Shown in pieces: positions 1-8,133 of a DNA stretch of 38,672 bases (position 1 is the first letter of the stretch; each line of letters starts with the position of its first letter). The notes beneath the pieces were generated by a model that saw nothing but the letters and a program-made list of their open reading frames with translations, searched no databases and was not told the DNA's origin. The translations under genes were made by a program, and so were the position numbers. The stretch is from NCBI RefSeq assembly GCF_001304695.1, contig NZ_JFAQ01000152.1, positions 1 to 38,672 on the forward strand, in the 5' to 3' direction. The DNA is from Xanthomonas axonopodis (lineage in GTDB: Bacteria > Pseudomonadota > Gammaproteobacteria > Xanthomonadales > Xanthomonadaceae).

Positions 1-563
1 GCGGTGGGATCGGCGTTCTTGCCTTCACGCTCGCGCCATTGTGCGCGCAGACGATCATGCGTTTGCACGACCTTGCCTTGCTCGCTCCAGCGGCGAAAGG
101 TTCGATACACGTTTTGCCAACGAGGAAAATGCCTGGGTAACATCCGCCACGATCCACCGCTGCGAACCACGTAACAGCAGGCGTCCACCAGCACTGTGCG
201 GCTGATGCGGGGCGGCAAGCCGCGACCGCCTTCGTTCTCGAAAATATCCCTGACCAACTCCCATTCAGCGTCGGTCAGGCAGCTGGGGGAAGTCTGTTCT
301 GGCGTCTGACGGCGATGAGCATCGGTATCGCCATAGCGTGGCACATCCGTCTCGGCTTTCTCGATCGTCACCACCTCGTGGCTGGGCATGCGTTCAATCC
401 TAAGCCTCTTCAACGTCGATGCCAGCGTTTGATCGTGAACCTTCATGTTGCAGCGACGAAAAAGCTCCAACCTGACTTCTTCTATCGTCGCAGTCGGATC
501 CGACTCTACGATTTCCACCAACATTGCTTCGTGTTCGGCTTGAATCTTCGGCGGGCGGCCCAT
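1..563 (-). CDS. IS5-family transposase, partial (C-terminus beyond window)
   Basis: An open frame of 187 codons runs from ATG at 563 (MGRPPKIQAEHE) off the left edge with no stop, so it is partial. Residues 1 to about 70 look like a helix-turn-helix arm (VDSDPTAT-like stretch, then STLKRLRIERMPSHE). From about residue 100 it matches the DUF4096 domain typical of IS5-family transposases: CLTDAEWELVRDIFE, then PPRISRTVLVDACCYV, RSGGSWRMLPRHFPRWQNVY and TFRRWSEQG. These motifs precede the DDE catalytic core, which would lie outside the window. The product would cut and join the element's ends. No frameshift or internal stop is visible in the part seen. Confidence 0.85.
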   Translation of the reverse strand, partial: MGRPPKIQAEHEAMLVEIVESDPTATIEEVRLELFRRCNMKVHDQTLASTLKRLRIERMPSHEVVTIEKAETDVPRYGDTDAHRRQTPEQTSPSCLTDAEWELVRDIFENEGGRGLPPRISRTVLVDACCYVVRSGGSWRMLPRHFPRWQNVYRTFRRWSEQGKVVQTHDRLRAQWREREGKNADPT

Positions 564-618
564 CTTGATGGCTAGTCGTCAGGAGATGATGCAATTGTAT
601 GATTATGTAAACACCCTC
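1..618 (-). mobile_element. Partial IS5-family insertion sequence (one end)
   Basis: The segment holds a transposase reading leftward off the window edge. Read on the minus strand, its outer end begins GAGGGTGTTTACATAATC (618 downward), which looks like an IS terminal repeat. It is followed outside by TTA (619-621), which fits the TNA target preferred by the IS1031 branch of IS5. The other end lies outside the window, so neither the inverted repeat pair nor the target duplication can be confirmed. The boundary at 618 is inferred. The element ends about 15 bases before the DUF488 start codon. Confidence 0.7.
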
Positions 619-633
619 TTAGCGATTGCTGCG

Positions 634-1239
634 ATGCATGACCCCTCTGCCTTGATCAACACCGACGCGCCTGCGCTGCAGGCCGCTGGCGATGCGGCCG
701 GGATGCTCTGGACGATCGGTTACTCCACCAGGACCTGGGAGGCGTTCGTGGCGCTGTTGCGCGCGCATCGGATCGAGGGATTGGTGGATGTGCGGCGCTT
801 TCCGGGCTCGCGTCGCTACCCGTGGTTTGCCAGCGACACGATAGCGCAGGCGTTGGACGCGGCATCGGTGCGCTATCTGTGGCTGCCCGCGCTGGGTGGG
901 CGTCGCAAAGCGCAGCCGGGATCGCCCAATGGCGCGTGTCGCAACGCGGCATTCCAGGGTTATGCCGACCACATGGCCAGCGCCGAATTCGGCGCCGGGT
1001 TGGAGCAGGCGACGGCCATGGCACGCGAGCGGCGTACGGCCCTGATGTGCGCCGAAGCGCTCTGGTGGCAGTGCCACCGCCGTCTGATTGCGGATCTGTT
1101 GCTGTACCGCCGGTGGCAGGTGCTGCACATCCTTGGCGACACCGCGGTGCAGCCGCATCAAATGAATGCCGATGCGCGCCCGGCTGGGCGCGATCTGATC
1201 TATCCGTTGCGGCAGGTTGGTCTGTTTTCTGCCGAGTAG
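634..1239 (+). CDS. DUF488 family protein
   Basis: The protein is about 201 residues. It shows the DUF488 signatures WTIGYSTRTWEAFVALL near the start, LVDVRRFPGSRRYPWF, the ALGGRRK segment, and the Cys-containing ALMCAEALWWQCHRRLIA near the end. The biochemical role of the family is not settled; the conserved Cys/His/Arg set suggests a catalytic or metal site. ATG 634 was chosen because it is the first ATG outside the inferred IS end. ATG 703, directly before LWTIGYST, is an alternative. Neither has a good ribosome binding site, and the IS lies just upstream, so native expression may be altered. The gene is convergent with the chemotaxis receptor that ends at 1312. Confidence 0.8.
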   Translation: MHDPSALINTDAPALQAAGDAAGMLWTIGYSTRTWEAFVALLRAHRIEGLVDVRRFPGSRRYPWFASDTIAQALDAASVRYLWLPALGGRRKAQPGSPNGACRNAAFQGYADHMASAEFGAGLEQATAMARERRTALMCAEALWWQCHRRLIADLLLYRRWQVLHILGDTAVQPHQMNADARPAGRDLIYPLRQVGLFSAE

Positions 1240-1311
1240 GCGCCTGCAGTAGGTCGAGCCCCCAGACGATGGCCACGACCGTCGCTTGCGCGTCGAACGC
1301 ATCGCGCGGGC

Positions 1312-3423
1312 TTACAGCACCGTTGCATTGACCTTGAAGACTTCCACCGCACGGGTGAGTTGCATGGAGTGCTGTTCCAACGCGTGCGCAGCGGTGCTGG
1401 CGGCTTCGACCAAGCGCACATTGTGTTGGGTGGTCTCGTCCATCTGCGCAATGGTGTGATTGACCTGTTCGATACCGCCGGCTTGTTCCTGCGATGCGGC
1501 GGAGATGTGGGCCATGATATCGGTAACGTGCTGGACGCTGGTGACGATTTCACCCATGGTGGTGCCGGCCTTGTGCACGAGTGTGGAGCCGTCGGCGACG
1601 CGTTGTACGGAGTCATCGATGAGCCGCTTGATTTCTTTTGCCGCATCCGAGGAGCGATGCGAGAGGGTGCGCACTTCCGATGCGACGACGGCGAAGCCGC
1701 GGCCTTGTTCGCCGGCGCGTGCGGCCTCCACCGCGGCGTTGAGGGCTAGGATATTGGTCTGGAAGGCGATGCCGTCGATGACCGAAATGATGTCGGCGAT
1801 GCGCCTGGAAGCGGCTTCGATGCCGGACATCTGTTCGATTACCTGGCCGACCGCATCGCGGCCGTCCGAGGCGATGGCGGCAGCGCCGCGCGCGAGCTGG
1901 TTGGCGCGGCTGGCGTGCTCGGCATTCTGCTTGACGGTGGAGGTCAACTCTTCCATCGAGGCGGCGGTTTCTTCGAGGCTGGCGGCCTGTTGTTCGCTGC
2001 GCTGCGCCAGCTCCTGATTGCCGCTGGCGATATCTTCTGCGGCGAAGCTGATGCTGTTGGAGGTTGTCTGGATGCGGGTGACGATGTCGGTGAGGCGGTG
2101 CACGGTGCTGCTGGCATCGTCACGCATGGAGGCGAACACGCCGTGGAAGTTGCCGGACATGCGCACGGTCAGGTCGCCATCGGCGATCGCGCGCAGCAGC
2201 TCTGAGAAGCTGGCCAGGTTGGTATCGGAGGTGGCCATCATGGTGTTGAGGTTTTCCACCATCAGGCGAAAATCGTGCTCGAACTTTTCCGCCTTGCCGC
2301 GTCGCGCAAAGTCGCCTGCACAGGCGGCCTGGGTCAGTTCCTGTATCTGCGCGTTGATGGCCTGCAGATTGCGCTTGACCTGCTGCATGGTGGCAGTGAT
2401 GGCGGATTTTTCGCCGGGATACTGCTCGATGTCCTGGGTGAGATCGCCAACGGCATAGCGGCCCATGACCTCGGTCATGCGCAACTGGGTCTGCACGTGG
2501 GCGTGCACGAGCGCATTGGTGTCTTGCACCATGTCGCCATATTCGCCGGGAAAACGCAGTGCGTCGGTGCGGTAGCTGATTTCGCCGGCGTCGTGGCGCG
2601 CAGCCATGCTGCGTTGCGCGAAGATTACTTCCTGCAGGCGCCGCTGCATCTGCTGCATGGCGCGCAGCAGTTGTCCGGATTCGTCGTTGCCGGTCGCTGC
2701 GTCCTGGCTGCGCAGGTCGCCATCGTTGATGCGCTGGGCCAGGCGCAACGATTGTCGCAGCGGCAGCACCACACTGCGCGTGAGCAGGAAGGTGATGGCG
2801 GCGCCCAGCAGCAGGGCGACGACGGTGGAAATCACCATCAGCATCGCAAAGCCGCGCGCGGTGGCAACGGCCTGCCTGGCCGCCTGGCGGTTCTTGGCTT
2901 CCTGCAGGTCGATGAAGGTGTTGATGCTGGCCAGCCAGGCGATGAAGGCCGGGCGCGCTTGCTGCAGCAGGTGCTGTTCTGCCTGGGCCTTGTCGGCCGC
3001 GTCGCGGAGCGCGCGCACTTGCGCGATCAGCGGCAGGGTGCGCTGCTCGATGGCCTTGATCTGCTGGAGAATGTCTTTCTCTTTTGCATCGGTCGAGCTG
3101 GCGATCATGTTGTCGAGCGGCTGCGCAGAGCGTGCGTAATCGGCCGCGAGCTTGTCGATCGATTGTTCGGCGGCGTGGCGGTTTGCGGGGTCGTCCATCA
3201 GCACGACGTCGCGCAGCGCGATCGCGCGGTCGTGGACGCTGCCACGGAAGTTGATCGCGTAGCGTTGCTTGACGCTGTTGACCTCGTTGATGGCAGTGAG
3301 TTGCTGGTCGATGCTGCGAACGCGTTGGATGCCGACCACGGTCAGGATCACCATCAAGACGATGATCGCGAGAAAGCCCAGGGCCAGGCGCTGTCCAATG
3401 CGCAGATTCGGGAAGAAATGCAT
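1312..3423 (-). CDS. Methyl-accepting chemotaxis protein
   Basis: This 703-residue inner-membrane receptor relays an external signal to CheA/CheW. TM1 is at about residues 13-32 and a periplasmic helical sensor at 33-190 (four-helix-bundle type). TM2 is at about 191-214 and HAMP begins with [18 protein letters not shown]. Two further HAMP-like repeats ([10 protein letters not shown] and [14 protein letters not shown]) suggest a poly-HAMP stalk. The signalling domain carries the conserved hairpin tip [20 protein letters not shown] followed by [14 protein letters not shown]. Methylation-helix-like EEA/EEL stretches flank it. No C-terminal NWETF-like CheR tether is present. The frame stays open upstream to 3687, but ATG 3423 ([13 protein letters not shown]) gives a normal membrane N-terminus and is preferred. 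A perfect inverted repeat lies 43-60 bases upstream. Confidence 0.93.
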   Translation of the reverse strand: MHFFPNLRIGQRLALGFLAIIVLMVILTVVGIQRVRSIDQQLTAINEVNSVKQRYAINFRGSVHDRAIALRDVVLMDDPANRHAAEQSIDKLAADYARSAQPLDNMIASSTDAKEKDILQQIKAIEQRTLPLIAQVRALRDAADKAQAEQHLLQQARPAFIAWLASINTFIDLQEAKNRQAARQAVATARGFAMLMVISTVVALLLGAAITFLLTRSVVLPLRQSLRLAQRINDGDLRSQDAATGNDESGQLLRAMQQMQRRLQEVIFAQRSMAARHDAGEISYRTDALRFPGEYGDMVQDTNALVHAHVQTQLRMTEVMGRYAVGDLTQDIEQYPGEKSAITATMQQVKRNLQAINAQIQELTQAACAGDFARRGKAEKFEHDFRLMVENLNTMMATSDTNLASFSELLRAIADGDLTVRMSGNFHGVFASMRDDASSTVHRLTDIVTRIQTTSNSISFAAEDIASGNQELAQRSEQQAASLEETAASMEELTSTVKQNAEHASRANQLARGAAAIASDGRDAVGQVIEQMSGIEAASRRIADIISVIDGIAFQTNILALNAAVEAARAGEQGRGFAVVASEVRTLSHRSSDAAKEIKRLIDDSVQRVADGSTLVHKAGTTMGEIVTSVQHVTDIMAHISAASQEQAGGIEQVNHTIAQMDETTQHNVRLVEAASTAAHALEQHSMQLTRAVEVFKVNATVL

Positions 3424-3465
3424 AGGGGTTCGATCGGTGTTCCGACTGGCGGAAGAGCGGGGAAG

Positions 3466-3483
3466 TCCCTGCAACTGCAGGGA
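3466..3483. promoter_or_regulatory. Inverted repeat upstream of the chemotaxis receptor gene
   Basis: TCCCTGCA-AC-TGCAGGGA is a perfect 8+8 base inverted repeat with a 2-base spacer, 43-60 bases upstream of the receptor ATG. It could be an operator. A terminator is less likely because no T run follows on either strand and the loop would be too small. No regulator is identified. Confidence 0.35.
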
Positions 3484-3693
3484 GACGAATGCGCACGCGA
3501 CACCGCAGGAGCCGGCACAGCTGCCGCCGCTCCAGTGGTGTCTCGACGTGTTAGCGACCTCTAGCAATGGAACTGAAGCCGCAACGTCCGCCAGTTCAGG
3601 TGCCGGTAGGGATGCCCACTGCGCGCCGAAAGACCGCATTGCTAGTGCCAGCGGCGCTGCCGCGCGTGGTGCACCGGCGCGTGTCAACGGCGC

Positions 3694-3831
3694 TCAGGGC
3701 GACGTTCTGCCTCCATGGCGAAACCGGGTTGCGCGCTCCACCACGGTGACATCGAAACCGCGATGGGCGAGTGTCCAGGCGACAGTGTTGCCGGCGATGC
3801 TGGCGCCGGTGACGAGGATGCGGTGCGGCAT
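3694..3831 (-). pseudogene. FAD-dependent monooxygenase, N-terminal remnant
   Basis: ATG 3831 begins MPHRILVTGASIAGNTVAWT. This is the Rossmann beta-alpha-beta start of the PHBH-type FAD monooxygenases (GxSxAG form), continuing through HRGFDVTVVER. The frame stops after 45 codons at GGRTSP. A single missing base at that point would restore the GGQN continuation expected in the family, but the sequence further on does not match the rest of a roughly 380-residue enzyme. The gene is therefore both frameshifted and truncated. It lies just downstream of a broken marR-type gene on the same strand, a common regulator/enzyme pairing. It cannot encode a working enzyme. Confidence 0.7.
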
Positions 3832-3850
3832 TGCTGTCACCCGGGCAGGA

Positions 3851-3868
3851 GATATCAGGCGTGATATC
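3851..3868. promoter_or_regulatory. Inverted repeat before the monooxygenase remnant, possible MarR operator
   Basis: GATATCA-GGCG-TGATATC is a perfect 7+7 base inverted repeat. It overlaps the ancestral marR stop codon and lies 20-37 bases upstream of the monooxygenase ATG. Size and symmetry fit operators used by MarR-family dimers. Assignment to the adjacent regulator is inference, and both genes are now broken. Confidence 0.4.
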
Positions 3869-4367
3869 ACATGTCCTGGCCGTGACGCTCCATGTTCGCA
3901 ATCAACCGGTGCATCAGCGCAACGGTCTGCTGCACCTCGTCGGTGGAGAAGCGCTTCCAGCGCCACTGCGTTCATGCCCAGCAGTGCTCGGCCGCCAAGT
4001 TCGGCAATCTTGCGCCCGCGGGCGCTGAGCGCCACCAACGCGGCGCGGCGATCCTGCGGGGTCGGGTGCGCTTGATGAGTTTCAATCCCTCCAGCTTGTC
4101 CAGCAGCGTCACCATGGCCGGCTGCTTTACGGCCGAGGCGATGACGAGATCACGCTGCAGCATTGGGCCTTTCCAGGACAGCAGCATGATCGGGCCGATC
4201 AGCGCCAGCGACACACCGTGTGGCCGCAGTTCGGCATCGACCAGACGATTGAAGACCCGCGCCGCATGGTTGGCCAGATACCCCGGCGCGACTGCCGCCT
4301 GCGGGTGGATGAGTTCATCCTGATCGAGCATTTGTACGACCGTGCGTTGCCTGGAGCCATCGGGCAA
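3867..4367 (-). pseudogene. MarR-family transcriptional regulator, frameshifted twice
   Basis: The frame starts at TTG 4367, preceded by GGAG at good spacing, and encodes VAPGYLANHAARVFNRLVDA, LIGPIMLLSWKGPMLQRDLV and PAMVTLLDKLEGLKLIKRT. These correspond to the dimer helices, recognition helix and wing of MarR proteins. After KRT (about 4062) one base is missing. The expected PQDRRAALVALSARGRKIAE continues in another frame. At about 3955 one extra base (GAAGCG where GAGCGC is expected) moves it back to the original frame, which reads RFSTDEVQQTVALMHRL and ends at TGA 3867-3869. The original frame hits a stop at 3972, between the two indels, so the product is truncated at about 131 residues with a scrambled C-terminal dimerisation region. 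Confidence 0.75.
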
Positions 4368-4808
4368 TGTTACGTCTCCTGCAGTGCGGCATGGCGGTCA
4401 GTGTCGCGTGGCAGAGCGCACATGCCCGGCGGCTTGGCTGCCAAGGCGATGCGGCGTTGCTGTGCGGCTCCGAAGACGGCAGCAGGGCCCCATGCGTGCA
4501 GGCCAGCGGCTGTACCGGCCGCTGCCTAGGCTGCGCGCTGCCGCACAAACGCAGTGGTGGAAGTTGCCTGGTTCAGTCGCCGCGTACGGGTGTGGCTGGA
4601 CGCCACCTGCCATAGGCCAGATGATGGGCGACCGCGCGCCGCTCGGTCTTGTCGACAAGTCGTGCCTGCGGCGATCTGGTCTTTTCAACGGTTGGACATG
4701 CATGTACGGATGGGGGATGGATAAGCTCACGGCAGGCGGCGCCGCGGTCGTGCAGGGTGGGTGCTGCAGCGGCGACCTTGGTGTGGATGCAATGCAGGTA
4801 CGCCCTCT
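4368..4808. other. Intergenic region between marR remnant and kinase pseudogene
   Basis: This 441-base divergent spacer has no convincing gene. It contains CTTGGC-T-GCCAAG (4433-4445), a perfect 6+6 inverted repeat about 65 bases upstream of the marR start. It also has a 7-base-pair hairpin (4504-4524, arms CAGCGGC/GCCGCTG, no T run) and the 12-base palindrome listed separately. No clear -35/-10 pair could be picked with confidence. Confidence 0.5.
4648..4659. promoter_or_regulatory. Perfect 12-base palindrome CTTGTCGACAAG
   Basis: A perfect palindrome lies 150 bases upstream of the hybrid kinase pseudogene, in the divergent spacer shared with the marR remnant. It could be an operator for either gene. 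There is no further support. Confidence 0.25.
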
Positions 4809-7661
4809 ATGAATGCGGGATTTCCGCACCGCAACAGCGTCATGGCGCAGGCGGTGCGCAGCCACGACTGGGCGGCGAGCCCGCTGGGACCCATCGCACA
4901 GTGGCCATCGCCGTTGCGCAATGCGATCGATCTGATGCTGGGTTCGCCAGAAAGCATGTATGTGGTGTGGGGCGATGCGCTGATCTTTTTCTACAACGAT
5001 GCCTACACGCCGATCCTGGGGCCGCGCCAGGAGCAGGCGCTGGGCGCGCCGCTGCGCGTGTTGTGGGCCGATGCCTGGGAGGCTGTGCGCGCGCCGATCG
5101 AGGCGGCGTCGGCCAGGCATCGCGTTTCGAGGAAGTGCCTATCGGCATGGAACCGCTACGGCGTGCCGGAGCAGACCTGGTGGACGTTCTCGTTCTCGCC
5201 GATCTATCTGGACGATGGCCGGGTGGGCGGCGCGTTTTGCGTCACCAACGAAGTCACCGCGCGCCAGCTGGCGCAGGCGCGGTTGGCCGACGAACACGAG
5301 CGCCTGATCCGCCTGTTCGAGCAGGCGCCGATGTTCATGGCGTTCCTGAGCGGGCCGTAGCATCGGGTGGAATTTGCCAATCCGTGTTATTCGCGTCTGA
5401 TCGGCCACCGCGATGTGATCGGGCGGCCGTTGGCCGAGGCGCTGCCGGATGCGGTGGAGCAGGGCCATGTGCGTCGCCTGGACGAGGTGTACCAGTCCGG
5501 GCGCGCGTTTTCGGCCAATGCGCTGCCGTACAACGTGCAAGCGGTGCCGGGTGGTCCCACCGAGCGACGCTTGCTGGATCTGGTCTATCAGCCGATCGCA
5601 GGCGCCGATGGCACCATCTCCGGCATCTTCGTGCAGGGCCTGGACATCACCGACCGCATCAGCCTGGAACGCGCAGTGCGCGAGGCCGAAGTGCGCAACC
5701 GGCAGATCCTGGACAGCGTGATGGACTACGCCATCATCGCCACCGATATGCACGGGCGGGTGACGTCGTGGAACGAAGGTGCGCGGCGCATTCTGGGCTG
5801 GAGCGAGGCCGAGATGCTCGGGCAAACGCTGCAGCGCACCTTTACCCCGGAAGACGTCGAGCAGCGGCAGATGCTGATCGAGGCCGCTGCCGCGCTGGAA
5901 AGCGGCAGCGGCATGGACGAGCGCTGGCATGTGCGCAAATCCGGCGAGTGGTTCTGGGCCAATGGCTCGCTGATGGTATTGCGCGAAGAAACTGGCGAGG
6001 CGATCGGATTCGTCAAGGTGCTGCGCGATCGCACCGCCGAGCGGCTGGCCAGCGAGGCGCTGCAAAAGAGCGAGCGGCGCCTGGACGCACTCGTGCGCGC
6101 GTCGTCGCAATCGATTTTTTCCGCCAGCGCCCACTGGCGCGACTTGCGCCAACTGGTGGGCGACGGGGTGCTGAGCGATGCGGTGTCGGCCACGCCCGAC
6201 TGGCAGGCGATGGTGCACCCGGACGACCGCGCGCGCTTGGCGCAAGCGCTTGCGCAGGCGACTGCCACCAAGTCTGGCGTGGACGTGGAATACCGGGTGC
6301 TCGGCGCAGATGGGCATGTGGGTTGGACCTTGATGCGCGCGATTCCGCTGCTGGATGAGCGCGAGCAGATCGCCGAATGGTTCGGTACCGCTGCCGACAT
6401 CACCGACAAACGCGTGGCCGAAGAACAGCTGCGTCAACTCACCGAGACGCTGGAAGAGCGCGTGCGCGAACGCAGCGCGGCGTTGTTGCTGGCCGAAGAG
6501 AAGCTGCGTCAGAGCCAGAAGATGGAGGCGGTGGGGTAGCTGAACGGCGGGCTGGCGTACGACTTCAACAATCTGCTCACCGCCATCAGTGTTGGCCTGG
6601 AACTGCTGCAGACGCGCATCGAACAGGGTAAGTACGACCGGCTGGAGCGCTATGTGGAAATGGCGCAGTCCAGCGCGGCGCGCGCCACCGCACTGACCCA
6701 GCGGCTGCTGGCGTTTTCGCGCCGGCAGACGTTGGCGCCCACCGCACTGGATGTGGAAGCGCTGGTGCGCGGCATGCACGACATCATTGCGCGCACGCTG
6801 GGGCCGTCGATCGCGCTGCAGCTGCATCCAGCTGATCAAGCGTGGCAGGTGCTGGTGGACGCGCCGCAGCTGGAAAACGCGCTGCTCAATCTATGTATCA
6901 ACGCGCGCGATGCCATGCCCGATGGTGGGCAGCTCACCATCAGTCTGCACAACCGTGCGCTGGATGCCGCTGCCGCTCAACAGCTGGAGCTGCCGCCTGG
7001 CGATTACGTGTGCCTGAGCGTGCAGGACACCGGGACCGGCATGACTGCCGAGGTGATGGCCAAGGTGTTCGAACCGTTTTTCACCACCAAGCCCATCGGC
7101 CAAAGCACCGGGCTGGGCCTGTCGATGATCTATGGATTCACCCGCCAATCCGGCGGGCATGTGCGCATCGATTCGGAAGTGGGCGTGGGTACCACCATGG
7201 CCCTGTACCTGCCGCGTTTCACCGGCGTGCTGGCGCATGGCGAGGTGGCACCAGCCGATGCGCCGCTGCAGCGCAACGCCGCGCAGAGCCGCACTGTGTT
7301 GTTGGTGGAAGACGAAACCGCGATTCGTGTCTTGATCTCCGAAGTACTCACCGAAGCCGGCTACCGCGTAATCGAAACTGCCGAGGGCAGTGCGGCGGTG
7401 GAGCGCTTGCGCTCGCAAGAGCGCATCGATGTGCTGGTGACCGACGTCGGCCTGACCGGCGGCCTCAATGGGCGTCAGGTTGCCGATGCCGGGCGGCAAT
7501 CGCGCCCTGCATTGCCGGTGCTGTTCGTGACCGACTATGCGGCCAGTGCCGCGGTGGGCGCGGGGCAGCTCGACGATGGCATGGAGGTCTTGACCAAGCC
7601 ATTCCAGGCCATCGAGCTGGAGCGGCGGGTGGCGCAATTGCTGGAGCGTCGCGCCCACTAG
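4809..7661 (+). pseudogene. Hybrid PAS-sensor histidine kinase, inactivated
   Basis: One continuous frame of 951 codons is interrupted by two TAG codons: 5358-5360 (after AFLSGP) and 6537-6539 (MEAVG*L, where the intact paralogue has MEAVGQL). Decoded domains are PAS-type sensors at about residues 20-140, 165-290, 300-420 and 430-540, then the dimerisation helix. The ATPase domain (ENALLNLCINARDAMPDGG, DTGTGM, FEPFFTTK, STGLGLSM) and the receiver (Asp in LVTDVGL, codon 879; Lys in TKPF) follow. The phosphoacceptor is lost: GGLAYDFNN has Tyr (TAC 6558-6560) where the family has His. At about 5112 and 5150 opposite one-base indels garble 12 residues; the other frame reads QASRFEEVPIGM before NRYGVPEQTWWTF. 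The gene is a paralogue of the kinase at 9638-11710. Confidence 0.88.
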
Positions 7662-7775
7662 GCGTTGCGGGTGCTTGCTGCGAGTCGCTCGCTGCACCGA
7701 CGGTGATCGCGTAAGACATGCCTGTCGCGCGAAATTCGCCAGACAGATACTGCATGCGTCCGCGGTTGGGCCTGT

Positions 7776-7985
7776 TTAGAGCGCCGTCTGTACGATGCCC
7801 AGCAGATCGCGCAGGGAAAATGGCTTGGTCAAAGGACGCATGTCGGTATCCAGAAAGTTGGCACGCTTGGTTGGCACGCTTGGCGATTTCGCCCGCGTAG
7901 CCAGTCACGTTGGGCGCGCCTGCGTGACGGCAGCGTGGGACGCTGCAATACGCCGCGTTCACCGTTGCTGCCAATGTCATGCGCC
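7776..7985 (-). pseudogene. Receiver-domain remnant of another hybrid kinase or regulator
   Basis: On the minus strand, pieces in different frames rebuild the C-terminal half of a response-regulator receiver. A DIG segment and QRPTLP come first, then VTGYAGEIAKRAN. After a 13-base duplication that shifts the frame come FLDTDMRPLTKPFSLRDL and LGIVQTAL, ending at TAA (7776-7778). The TGY, LTKPF and final helix are typical receiver motifs and resemble those of the two kinases nearby. Earlier fragments up to about 8110 (RYLPVGATE, TSSLLLV) may be further kinase debris, but that is weak. It lies inverted between the pseudogene kinase and the KaiC-like gene. Confidence 0.6.
7857..7882. repeat. 13-base tandem duplication
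   Basis: GTTGGCACGCTTG occurs twice head to tail. It lies inside the receiver remnant and adds 13 bases, which breaks the frame between KRAN and FLDTDM. It looks like a replication-slippage duplication that helped to inactivate the gene. Confidence 0.85.
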
Positions 7986-8108
7986 ACGCTGGCGGATAAA
8001 CATGAAAACACGGCAGTTTTGGATGATTTGCGATACCAGCAGCAGCGATGACGTGCCTTGCGTCAACCAAAGCAAGCTGATCAGTTCAGTCGCGCCCACC
8101 GGTAAATA

Positions 8109-8118
8109 ACGTGCACGT
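8109..8118. promoter_or_regulatory. Palindrome upstream of the KaiC-like gene
   Basis: ACGTGCACGT is a perfect 10-base palindrome set in TAACGTGCACGTGTTA, 16-25 bases upstream of the KaiC-like ATG. The AT-rich TTAAATT after it could overlap a promoter -10 region. An operator role is inferred from position and symmetry only. Confidence 0.3.
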
Positions 8119-8133
8119 GTTAAATTCAGTTCT

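Noticed and set aside
2275-3564. 429-codon plus-strand open frame
   Set aside because: It is antisense to the chemotaxis receptor, whose protein has clear domains. High GC produces long open shadow frames on the opposite strand.
4504-4524. Rho-independent terminator
   Set aside because: A 7-base-pair hairpin is present but no T run follows on either strand.
5139-6839. 566-codon minus-strand open frame
   Set aside because: Shadow of the kinase pseudogene; no domain and low-complexity His/Arg/Gln composition.
4809-7661. Programmed readthrough or recoding of TAG in the kinase
   Set aside because: The phosphoacceptor His is also lost and a 12-residue stretch is frameshifted, so decay explains the TAG codons better. 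No suppressor tRNA or recoding element was seen.
7857-7882. Sigma-54-like promoter suggested by TTGGCAC
   Set aside because: The -12 GC element is missing, and the sequence is a tandem duplication inside a receiver-domain remnant.
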